Shown here: one piece after another, positions 12,410 to 22,199 of the stretch
Numbering within the stretch: the stretch's first letter is position 1
Layout: every line of letters starts with the position of its first letter
DNA from: Amblyomma americanum
Lineage: Eukaryota > Arthropoda > Arachnida > Ixodida > Ixodidae
DNA: 64,000 nt
Reading direction: 5' to 3'
NCBI RefSeq assembly: GCF_052857255.1
Contig: NC_135502.1
Span: 184,447,806 to 184,511,805 of the forward strand
Notes under the pieces: model-generated
Databases searched by the model: none
Told to the model about the DNA's origin: nothing
Seen by the model: the letters and a program-made list of their open reading frames with translations, nothing else
Made by a program: the position numbers and the translations under genes

Positions 12410-12940
12410 TTTTCAGGACGCTGTCGTAAATGCAGGTGTTCACTCGAGCAATGCAGTCTGGTAGAACGAAGCCAAGAACCTGGACCAAAAAGACGAAATG
12501 GTTCCACATCACCTCTCTCAGGGTGCCACCATGCCCAGTGCCAAAGAACGAAGCGTGACTCGATTTAAAGCAGTGTGACGTCAATGTTGCAGCAGCTGCC
12601 GATGTTACTATGGGGATCGTGAACAGTGGTGGGTCGGTTCCACACGTGCTGATGCTATGTTGCTCAATTTTTCGTGTAGCGTCGTAACCCTCGGTATGAC
12701 AGTAATTCAGCGATTTCAGGTCGCTGTCGTAAATGCAGGTGTTCACTCGAGCAATGCAGCCTTGTAGAACGAAGCCAAGAACCTGACCGAAAAAGAAATG
12801 TCTCGTCAACATCACCTCGCTCAGGATACAACCATGACCAGTGCCAAGGAACGAAACGTTACTCGATTTAAAGCAGTGTGACGTCATTGTTGCAGCAGAT
12901 GCCGATTTTACGCTGGGGGCGGTGAACAGTGGTGGATCGG
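12410..12940 (+). repeat. Block I (Y-Z pair), left-flank copy
   Basis: A Y-type monomer followed by a Z-type monomer, matching 59005-59535 at offset 46,595. Both have the CAGAATTTTCAGG start, CCTGGACCAAAAAGACG, CAATTTTTC and AAATGTCTCGTC. It lies outside the core and is a likely relative of the ancestor of the core X-Y-Z unit. Confidence 0.75.
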
Positions 12941-13876
12941 TTCCACACGTGCTGATGCCGTGTTGCTCGATTTTCCTTGTAGCGTCGTAACTCTCGGTAA
13001 TACAGTATTTCAGCGTTTTCAGTTAGCTGTCGTAAATGCAGATGTTCACTCGGGAAATGCAGCCTGGTAGAACGAAGCCAAGAACCCGAACCAAAAACAC
13101 GAAATGCTTCTTCAACATCACCTCGCTCAGAGTGCCACCATGCCTTGTGCCAAAGAACGAATCGTGACTCGATTTAAAGCAGTGTGACGTCACTGTTGCA
13201 GCAGATGCCGATGTTACGCTTGGGGCGGTGAACAATGGTGGATCGGTTCCACACGTGCTGATGCCGTGTTGTTCGATGTCCCTTGTAGCGTCGTAACTCT
13301 CGGTATTACAGTAAATCAGCGTTTTCAGGTCGCTGTCGTAAATGCAGGTGTTCACTCGAGCAATGAAGCCTGGTAGAACGAAGTCAAGAACCTGAACCAA
13401 AGAGACGAATTGGTTCCACATCACCTCTCTCAGGGTGCAACCACGCCCAGTTCAAAAGAACGAAGCGTGACTAGATTTATAGCAGTGTGATGTCAATGTT
13501 TTCTAGCAGCTGCCGATGTTACGCTGGATGACGTGAACAGCGGTGAATCGGTTCCACACGTGCTGATGCCGTGTTGCTCGATGTTCCTTGTAGCATCGTA
13601 ACTCTCGGTAATACAGTATTTCAGCATTTTAAGTTAGCTGTCGTAAATGCAGGTGTTCACTCGAGCAATGCAGCCTGGTAGAACGAAGCCAAGAACCTGA
13701 GCCAAAAAGACGAAATGGTTCCTACACATCACCTCGCTCAGAGTGCCGCCATGCCCTGTGCCAAAGAACGAAACGTGACTCGATTTAAAGCAGTGTGACG
13801 TCAATGTTGCAGCAGATGCCGATGTTACGCTGGGGGCCGTGAACAGTGGTGGGTCGGTTCCTCAGGGGCTGATGCC
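12895..13876 (+). repeat. Block J, copy 1
   Basis: Matches 18080-19061 at offset 5,185 (boundaries 13049/18234, 13355/18540, 13660/18845). It contains the CCCGAACCAAAAACACG linker, GAGCAATGAAGCC and a TTTTCTAG monomer. The XhoI site at 13049 is CTCGGG. The match ends abruptly inside GATGCC. Part of it (13023-13424) also matches 10889-11290 at offset 2,134. Confidence 0.8.
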
Positions 13877-14345
13877 GAGTTCCTCGATGCTCCTTGTAGC
13901 GTCGTAATTCTCTGTATTTCAGTAATTCAGCGTTTTCAGGTCGCTGTCGTACATGCAGTTGTTCACTCGAGCAATGCAGCCTGGTAGAACGAAGCCAAGA
14001 ACCTGAACCAAAAAGATAAAATGGTTCCACAACACCTCTCTCAGGGTGCAACCACGCCCAGTTCAAAAGAACGAAACGTGACTAGATTTATAGAAGTGTG
14101 ACGTCAATGTTCCAGCAGCTGCCAATGTTACGCTGGAGGACGTGAACAGTGGTGAATCGGTTCCACACGTGCTGATGCCGTGATGCTCGATGTTCCTTGT
14201 AGCTTCGTAAACCTCGGTATTACGGTAATTCAGCGTTTCCAGGTCGCTGTCTTAAATGCAGGTGTTCACTCGAGCAATGCAGCCTGGTAGAACGAAGCCA
14301 AGAACTTGAACCAAAAAGACGAAATGGTTCCTCAACATCACCTCG
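13855..14345 (+). repeat. Block B, copy 2
   Basis: Copy of the segment at 1950-2440. It shares GTCGTACATGCA and the GTTCCAGCAG form. Its first half carries the CAGGGGCTGATGCCGAG variant seen elsewhere in the core, so it is mosaic. Confidence 0.7.
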
Positions 14346-14711
14346 CTCAGAGTGCCACCATGCCTTGTGCCAAAGAATGAATCGTGACTCGATTTAAATC
14401 AGTGTGACGTCAATGCTGCAGCAGATGCCGATGTAACGCTGGGGGCCGTGAACAGTGGTGGATCGGTTCCACACGGGCTGATGCCGTGTTGCTCGATATT
14501 CCTTGTAGCGTGGTAACTCTCGGTAATACAGTATTTCAGCGTTTTCAGTTAGCTGTCGTAAATTCAGGTGTTCACTCGAGCAATGCAGCCTGGTAGAACG
14601 AAGCCAAGAACCTGAACCAAAAAGGAGAAATGGTTCCTCAACATCCCCTCACTCAGGGTGCCAACATGCCCAGTGCCAAAGAACGAAGCGTGACTCGATT
14701 TAAAGCAGTGT

Positions 14712-15032
14712 GACGTCAAGGTTGCAGCAGCTGCCGATGTTACTATAAGGATCGTGGACACTGGTGGGTCGGTTCCACAGGTGCTGATGACGTATTCCTC
14801 GATGCTCCTTGTAGCATCGTAACTCTCGGTATTACAGTAAATCATCGTTTTGAGGTCGCTGTCGTAAATGCAGGTGTTCACTCGAGCAATGCAGCCTGGT
14901 AGAACGAAGCCAAGAACCTGAACCAAAAAGACGAAATGGTTCCTCAACATCACCTTGCTCAGGGTACCACCATGACCATTGCCAAAGAACGAAACGTGAC
15001 TCGATTTAAAGCAGTGTGACGTCATTGTTGCA
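14712..15032 (+). repeat. Block C, copy 2
   Basis: Second copy of the segment at 2500-2820. Together with block B copies at 1950 and 13855 it shows that about 1.9-2.8 kb and 13.9-15.0 kb correspond over four monomers, with a small offset shift between them. Confidence 0.75.
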
Positions 15033-15399
15033 GCAGATGCCGATGTTACGCTAGGTGCCGTGAGCAGTGGTGGATCGGTTCCACAGGTGCTGATTCCGTG
15101 TTGCTCGATGCTCCTTGTAGCGTCGTAACTTTCGGTAATGCAGTATTTCAGCGTTTTAACTTAGCTGTCATAAATGCAGGTGTTTACTCGAGCAATGCAG
15201 CCTGGTAGAACGAAGCCAGGAACATGAACCAAAAAGACGAAATGGTTCATCAAGATCACCTCGCTCAGGGTACCACCAGGACCAGTGCCAAAGAACGAAA
15301 CGTGACTCGATTTAAAGCAGTGTGACGTCATTGTTGCAGCAGATGTCGATGTTACGCTAGGGGCCGTGAACAGTGGTGGATCGGTTCCACAGGTGCTGA

Positions 15400-17020
15400 T
15401 TCCGTGTTGCTCCATGTTCCTGGTAGCGTCGTAACTCTCGGTATTGCAGTATTTCAGCGTTTTCAGTTAGCTCTCGTAAATGCAGGTGTTCACTCGAGCT
15501 ATGCAGCCCGGTACAACGAAGCCAAGAACCTGAACCAAATAGACGAAATGGTTCCTCAACATCCCCTCACTCAGGGTGCCACCATGCCCAGTGCCAAAGA
15601 ACGAAGCGTGACTCGATTTAAAGCAGTGTGACGTCAATGTTGCAGCAGCTGCAGATGTTACTATGGGGATCGTGAACAGTGGTGGGTCGGTTTCACAGGT
15701 GCTGATGCCGTGTTCCCCGATGCTCCTTGTAGCGTTGTAATTCTCGGTATTACAGTAATTCAGCGTTTTCAAGTCGCTGTCTTAAACGCAGGTGTTCACT
15801 CGAGAAATGCAGCCTGGTAGAACGAAGCCAAGAACCTGAACCAAAAAGACGAAATGGTTCCTCAACATCACCTCGCTCAGGATACCACCATGACCAGTGC
15901 CAATGAACGAAACGTTACTCGATTTAAGGCAGTGTGACGTCAATGTTGCAGCAGATGCCGATGTTACGCTGGGGGCTGAGAACAGTGGTGGATCGGTTCC
16001 ACAGGGGCTGATGCCATGTTGCTCTATGTTCCTTGTAGCGTCGTAACTACCGGTAATACAGTAATTCACATTTTTCAGGTCGCTGCCGTTAATGCAGCTG
16101 TTCACTCGAGCAATTCAGCCCGGTAGAACAAAGCCAAGAACCTGAACCAAAAGACGAAATGGTTCCTCAACATCAACTCGCTCAGGGTACCACCATGCCC
16201 AGTGCCAAAGAACGAAACGTGACTCGATTTAAAGCAGCGTGACGTCATGTTGCAGCAGCTTCCGAAGTTACGCTGGGGCACGTGGACCGTGGTGGATCGG
16301 TCCCACAGGGGCTGATGCGTTGTTGCTCTATGTTCCTTGTAGCGTCGTAACTACCGGTAATACAGTAATTCACATTTTTCAGGTCGCTGTCGTAAATGCA
16401 GCTGTTCACTCGAGCAATGCAGCCCGTTAGAACAAAGCCAAGAACCTGAACCAAAAGACGAAATGGTTCCTTAAAATCACCTCGCTCAGGGTGCCAAGAC
16501 GCCCCGTTCACAAGAACGAAGGGTGACTAGATTTATTGCAGTGTGACGTCTTCTTGCAGCAGCTTCCGATGTTACACTAGGGCACGTGAACAGTGCTGAA
16601 TCGGTTCCACACGTGCTGATGCCGTGTTGTTCGATGTCCATTGTAGAGTCGTAACTCTCGGTATTACAGAAAATCAGCGTTTTCAGGTCGCTGTCGTAAA
16701 TGCAGGTGTTCACTCGAGCAATGCAGCCTGGTAGAACGAAGTCAAGAACCTGAACCATAAAGACGAAATGGTTCCACATCACCTCTCTCAGGGTGGCACC
16801 ATGCCCAGGGCCAAAGAACGAAGCGTGACTCGATTTAAAGCAGTGTGACGTCAAGGTTGCAGCAGCTGCCGATGTTACTATAGGGATCGTGAACAGTGGT
16901 GGGTCGGTTTCACAGGTGCTGATGCCGTTTTCCTCGATGCTCCTTGTAGCGTTGTAATTCTCGGTATTACAGTAATTCAGCGTTTTCAAGTGGCTGTCTT
17001 AAACGCAGGTGTTCACTCGA
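15400..17020 (+). repeat. Block K, left-flank copy
   Basis: Corresponds to 62292-63913 at offsets 46,892-46,893 (boundaries 15493/62385, 15799/62691, 16409/63302, 16713/63606, 17016/63909). The monomer around 15.95-16.2 kb is of a different type from its counterpart at 62.8-63.0 kb, so the correspondence is mosaic. Confidence 0.7.
16105..16712 (+). repeat. Deviant dimer D1-D2, copy 2
   Basis: Same D1 and D2 signatures as 6634-7243. Single D1-type monomers also occur around it at 15799-16104, 17016-17321 and 17322-17624, making 15.8-17.6 kb the densest D1 cluster in the window. Confidence 0.8.
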
Positions 17021-18079
17021 GAAATGCAGCCTGGTAGAACGAAGCCAAGAACCTGAACCAAAAAGACGAAATGGTTCCTCAACACCACCTCGCTCAGGAT
17101 ACCACCATGACCAGTGCCAATGAACGAAACGTTACTCGATTTAAAGCAGTGTGACGTCAATGTTGCAGCAGATGCCGATGTTACGCTGGGGGCCGAGAAC
17201 AGTGGTGGATCGGTTCCACAGGGGCTGATGCCATGTTGCTCTATGTTCCTTGAAGCGTCGTAACTACCGTTAATACAGTAATTCAGATTTTTCAGGTCGC
17301 TGCCGTTAATGCAGCTGTTCACTCGAGCAATTCAGCCCGGTAGAACAAAGCCAAGAACCTGAACCAAAAACGAAATGGTTCCTCAACATCAACTCGCTCA
17401 GGGTACCACCATGCCCAGTGCCAAAGAACGAAACGTGACTCGATAAAAAGCAGTGTGACGTCATGTTGCAGCAGCTTCCGAAGTTACGCTGGGGCACGTG
17501 GACCGTGGTGGATCGGTCCCACAGGGGCTGATGCCATGTTGCTCTATGTTCCTTGTAGCGTCGTAACTACCGGTAATACAGTAATTCACATTTTTCAGGT
17601 CGCTGTCGTAAATGCAGCTGTTCACTCGAGCAATGCAGCCTGGTAGAACGAAGTCAAGAACCTGAACCATAAAGACGAAATGGTTCCACATCACCTCTCT
17701 CAGGGTGCCACCATGCCCAGGGCCAAAGAACGAAGCGTGACTCGATTTAAAGCAGTGTGACGTCAATGTTGCAGCAGCTGCCGATGTTACTATAGGGATC
17801 GTGAACAGTGGTGGGTCGGTTCCACAGGTGCTGATGCCGTGTTCCTCGATGCTCCTTGTAGCGTCATAACTCTCGGTATTACAGTAAATCAGCGTTTTCA
17901 GGTCGCTGTCGTAAAAGCAGGTGTTCACTCGAGCAATGCAGCCTGCTAGAACGAAGTCAAGAACCTGAACCAAAAAGACGAAACGGTTCCTCAACATCAC
18001 CTTGCTCAGGGTACCACCATGACCAGTGCCAAAGAACGAAACGTGACTCGATTTAAAGCAGTGTGACGTCATTGTTGCA

Positions 18080-19061
18080 GCAGATGCCGATGTTACGCGG
18101 GGGGCGGTGAACAGTTGTGGATCGGTTCCACACGTGCTGATGCCGTGTTGCTCGATTTTCCTTGTAGCGTCGTAACTCTCGGTAATACAGTATTTCAGCG
18201 TTTTCAGTTAGCTGTCGTAAATGCAGGTGTTCACTCGAGCAATGCAGCCTGGTAGAACGAAGCCAAGAACCCGAACCAAAAACACGAAATGCTTCCTCAA
18301 CATCACCTCGCTCAGAGTGCCACCATGCCTTGTGCCAAAGAACGAATCGTGACTCGATTTAAAGCAGTGTGACGTCACTGTTGCAGCAGATGCCGATGTT
18401 ACGCTGGGGGCGGTGAACAATGGTGGATCGGTTCCACACGTGCTGATGCCGTGTTGTTCGATGTCCCTTGTAGCGTCGTAACTCTCGGTATTACAGTAAA
18501 TCAGCGTTTTCAGGTCGCTGTCGTAAATGCAGGTGTTCACTCGAGCAATGAAGCCTGGTAGAACGAAGTCAAGAACCTGAACCAAAAAGACGAATTGGTT
18601 CCACATCACCTCTATCAGGGTGCAAATACGCCCAGTTCAAAAGAACGAAGCGTGACTAGATTTATAGCAGTGTGATGTCAATGTTTTCTAGCAGCTGCCG
18701 ATGTTACGCTGGATGACGTGAACAGCGGTGAATCGGTTCCACACGTGCTGATGCCGTGTTGCTCGATGTTCCTTGTAGCATCGTAACTCTCGGTAATACA
18801 GTATTTCAGCATTTTAAGATAGCTGTCGTAAATGCAGGTGTTCACTCGAGCAATGCAGCCTGGTAGAACGAAGCCAAGAACCTGAGCCAAAAAGACGAAA
18901 TGGTTCCTACACATCACCTCGCTCAGAGTGCCGCCATGCCCTGTGCCAAAGAACGAAACGTGACTCGATTTAAAGCAGTGTGACGTCAATGTTGCAGCAG
19001 ATGCCGATGTTACGCTGGGGGCCGTGAACAGTGGTGGGTCGGTTCCTCAGGGGCTGATGCC
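18080..19061 (+). repeat. Block J, copy 2
   Basis: Second copy of 12895-13876, lying at the left border of the homogenised core. Confidence 0.8.
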
Positions 19062-19453
19062 ATGTTGCTCTATGTTCCTTGTAGCATCGTAACTCTCGGT
19101 ATCACAGTAATTCAGCGATTTCAGGTCGCTGTCGTAAATGCAGGTGTTCACTCGAGCAATGCGGCCTGGTAGAACGAAGCCAAGAACCTGACCGAAAAAG
19201 AAATGTTTCGTCAACATCACCTCGCTCAGGATACCACCATGACCAGTGCCAAGGAACGAAACGTTACTCGATTTAAAGCAGTGTGACGTCATTGTTGCAG
19301 CAGATGCCGATGTTACGCTGGAGGCCGTGAACAGTGGTGGATCGATTCAACAGGTGCTGATGCCGTGTTGCTCGATGTCCCTTGTAGCGTCGTAACTGTC
19401 GGTAATACAGTAATTCAGCGTTTTCAGGTCACTGTCGTAAATGCAGGTGTTCA

Positions 19454-19759
19454 CTCGAGCAATGCAGCCTGGTAGAACGAAGCCAAGAACCTGAGCCCAA
19501 AAGACGAAATGGTTCCTACACATCACCTCGCTCAGAGTGCCACCATGCCCTGTGCCAAAGAACGAAACGTGACTCGATTTAAAGCAGTGTGACGTCAATG
19601 TTGCAGCAGATGCCGATGTTACGCTGGGGGCCGTGAACAGTGGTGGATCGATTCCACAGGTGCTGATGCCGTGTTGCTCGATGTCCCTTGTAGCGTCGTA
19701 ACTGTCGGTAATAGAGTAATTCAGCGTTTTCAGGTCACTGTCGTAAATGTAGCTGTTCA
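19454..19759 (+). repeat. Representative 306-bp monomer with internal landmarks
   Basis: This monomer shows the layout shared by the array: XhoI site CTCGAG at 19454-19459; a conserved GGTAGAACGAAG block; a short A-run and the variable linker GAAATGGTTCC that carries the 3-bp indel; a GCCACCATG-like block; TTTAAA (DraI) at 19578-19583; the palindrome TGACGTCA at 19590-19597 (contains an AatII site); a GATCGATTC element at 19646-19654; and a TTTT run at 19727-19730. Composition is about 51% G+C with 19 CpG dinucleotides. Other monomers differ in whether they carry TTTAAA or TTTATA/TTTATT, GATGCCGATG or CTGCCGATG, and AGGTCGCTG or AGTTAGCTG. Confidence 0.9.
19590..19597. promoter_or_regulatory. 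TGACGTCA palindrome (example of one per monomer)
   Basis: The 8-bp palindrome equals the CRE/ATF consensus and recurs once in the great majority of monomers at the same phase. It is altered in a minority, such as TGACATCA at 66, TGACGTGA near 4335, TGACGTCT in D2 monomers, and lost in the 21-bp deletion. Whether any protein binds it in this satellite is unknown. Confidence 0.3.
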
Positions 19760-20401
19760 CTCGAGCAATGCAGCCTGGTAGAACGAAGCCAAGAACCTGA
19801 ACCAAATAGACGAAATGGTTCCTACACATCACCTCGCTCAGAGTGCCACCATGAATTGTGCCAAAGAACGAAACGTGACTCGATTTAAAGCAGTGTGACG
19901 TCAATGTTGCAGCAGCTGCCGATATTACTATGGGGATCGTGAACAGTGGTGGGTCGGTTCCGCAGGTGCTGAAGCCGTGTTCCTCGATGCACCTTGTAGC
20001 GTTGTAATTCTCGGTATTACATTAATTCAGCGTTTTCAGTTAGCTGTCGTAAATGCAGGTGTTCACTCGAGCAATGCAGCCTGGTAGAACGAAGCCAAGA
20101 ACCCGAACCAAAAAGACGAAATGCTTCCTCAACATCACCTCGCTCAGAGTGCCACCATGCCTTGTGCCAAAGAACGAATCGTGACTCGATTTAAAGCAGT
20201 GTGACGTCAAAGTTGCAGCAGATGCCGATGTTACGCTGGGGGCGGTGAACAATGGTGGATCGGTTCCACACGTGCTGATGCCGTGTTGTTCGATGTCCCT
20301 TGTAGCGTCGTAACTCTCGGTATTACAGTAAATCAGCGTTTTCAGGTCGCTGTCGTAAATGCATTTGTTCACTCGAGCAATGAAGCCTGGTAGAACGAAG
20401 T

Positions 20402-21924
20402 CAAGAACCTGAACCAAAAAGACGAAATGGTTCCACATCACCTCTCTCAGGGTGCAACCACGCCCAGTTCAAACGAACGAAGCGTGACTAGATTTATAGC
20501 AGTGTGACGTCAATGTTTTCTAGCAGCTGCCGATGTTACGCTGGAGGACGTGAACAGTGGTGGATCGGTTCCACACGTGCTGATGCCGTGTTGCTCGATG
20601 TTCCTTGTAGCATCGTTACTCTCGGTAATACAGTATTTCAGCATTTTAAGTTAGCTGTCGTAAATGCAGGTGTTCACTCGAGCAATGCAGCCTGGTAGAA
20701 CGAAGCCAAGAACCTGAGCCAAAAAAACGAAATGGTTCCTACACATCACCTCGCTCAGAGTGCCACCATGCCCTGTGCCAAAGAACGAAACGTGACTCGA
20801 TTTAAAGCAGTGTGACGTCAATGTTGCAGCAGCTGCCGATGTTACTATAGGGATCGTGAACAGTGGTGGGTCGGTTCCACAGGTGCTGATGCCGTGTTCC
20901 TCGATGCTCCTTGTAGCGTCGTAACTCTCGGTATTACAGTAAATCAGCGTTTTCAGGTCGCTGTCGTAAATGCAGGTGTTCACTCGAGCAATGCAGCCTG
21001 CTAGAACGAAGTCAAGAACCTAAACCAAAAAGACGAAATGGTTCCACATCACCTCTCTTAGGGTGCCACCATGCCCAGTGCCAAAGAACGAAGCGTGACT
21101 CGATTTAAAGCAGTGTGACGTCATTGTTGCAGCAGATGCCGATGTTACGCTAGGGGCCGTAAACAGTGGTGGATCGGCTCCACAGGTGCTGATGCCGTGT
21201 TGGTCGATGTTCCCTGTAGCGTCGTAACTCTCCGTAATACAGTATTTCAGCGTTTTCAGTTAGCTCTCGTAAATGCAGGTGTTCACTCGAGCAATGCAGC
21301 CTGGTAGAACGAATCCAAGAACCTAAACCAAAAAGACGAAATGGTTCCTCAACATCACCTCGCTCAGAGTGCCACCATGCCCAGTGCCAAAGAACGAAGC
21401 GTGTCTCGATTTAAAGCAGTGTGACGTCAATCTTGCAGCAGCTGCCGATGTTACTATGGGGATCGTGAACAGTGGTGGGTCGGTTCCACACGTGCTGATG
21501 CTATGTTGCTCAATTTTCCTTGTAGCGTCGTAACCCTCGGTATCACAGTAATTCAGCGATTTCAGGTCGCTGTCGTAAATGCAGGTGTTCACTCGAGCAA
21601 TGCGGCCTGGTAGAACGAAGCCAAGAACCTGACCGAAAAAGAAATGTTTCGTCAACGTCACCTCGCTCAGGATACCACCATGACCAGTGCCAAGGAACGA
21701 AACGTTACTCGATTTAAAGCAGTGTGACGTCATTGTTGCAGCAGATGCCGATGTTACGCTGGAGGCCGTGAACAGTGGTGGATCGATTCCACAGGTGCTG
21801 ATGCCGTGTTGGTCGATGTTCCCTGTAGCGTCGTAACTCTCCGTAATACAGTATTTCAGCGTTTTCAGTTAGCTCTCGTAAATGCAGGTGTTCACTCGAA
21901 CAATGCAGCCTGGTAGAACGAATC
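20402..21924 (+). repeat. Five-monomer unit (1,523 bp), copy 1
   Basis: Monomers of 305, 306, 303, 306 and 303 bp repeated in tandem at 21925-23447 with no difference noticed in the stretches compared. The exchange point lies in the CAAGAACCTGAACC stretch, where the flank changes from AAGTCAAG to AATCCAAG. Confidence 0.88.
20983..21894 (+). repeat. X-Y-Z trimer 1 (912 bp)
   Basis: X has TAGGGGCCGTAAACAG and GTTGGTCGATG with AGTTAGCTCTCG. Y has GCGTGTCTCG, CAATCTTGCAGC, GATGCTATGTTGC and CAGCGATTTCAGG. Z has CTGACCGAAAAAGAAATG, GGATACCACCATGACC and AACGTTACTCG. Lengths are 303, 306 and 303 bp. Confidence 0.85.
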
Positions 21925-22199
21925 CAAGAACCTGAACCAAAAAGACGAAATGGTTCCACATCACCTCTCTCAGGGTGCAACCACGCCCAGTTCAAACGAA
22001 CGAAGCGTGACTAGATTTATAGCAGTGTGACGTCAATGTTTTCTAGCAGCTGCCGATGTTACGCTGGAGGACGTGAACAGTGGTGGATCGGTTCCACACG
22101 TGCTGATGCCGTGTTGCTCGATGTTCCTTGTAGCATCGTTACTCTCGGTAATACAGTATTTCAGCATTTTAAGTTAGCTGTCGTAAATGCAGGTGTTCA
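21895..22199 (+). repeat. TTTTCTAG-type monomer (example)
   Basis: One of ten monomers in which AATGTTGCAGCAGC is replaced by AATGTTTTCTAGCAGC (+2 bp): 11221-11525, 13355-13659, 18540-18844, 20372-20676, 21895-22199, 27373-27677, 30425-30729, 33172-33476, 43522-43826 and 52969-53273. Most are preceded by a monomer with GCATTT or AATGAAGCC features and have TTTATAG instead of TTTAAAG. Confidence 0.85.

Larger units (their letters stand above)
1..19150 (+). repeat. Left flank: diverged monomers
   Basis: About 62 monomers of mixed subfamilies. Matches to other parts of the window are short, usually one to four monomers, and carry scattered single-base differences and small indels, unlike the long near-perfect copies of the core. 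Monomer length varies most here (302-310 bp). No higher-order unit repeats for more than about 1 kb. Confidence 0.8.
19300..21018 (+). repeat. Segment P, copy 1
   Basis: Matches 32100-33818 at offset 12,800 with all boundaries in register (19454/32254, 19760/32560, 20066/32866, 20372/33172, 20677/33477, 20983/33783). The rare GATCGATTCAACAGG and GCATTTGTTCACTCG are shared. The match ends where CCTAAACC here is CCTGAACC in the other copy. Confidence 0.85.

Noticed and set aside
12111..12887. Long minus-strand open frames (up to 258 codons) as protein-coding genes
   Set aside because: They recur with the satellite period and start at internal methionines. They end at stops fixed in certain monomer types, and shift frame whenever a 301, 302, 304 or 305-bp monomer occurs. 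There is no splice structure, no recognisable domain and no unique sequence around them.
19646..19654. tRNA-derived SINE origin based on the B-box-like GATCGATTC
   Set aside because: No A box at the right distance and no tRNA-like fold or A-rich tail were seen. Kept only as a low-interest observation.
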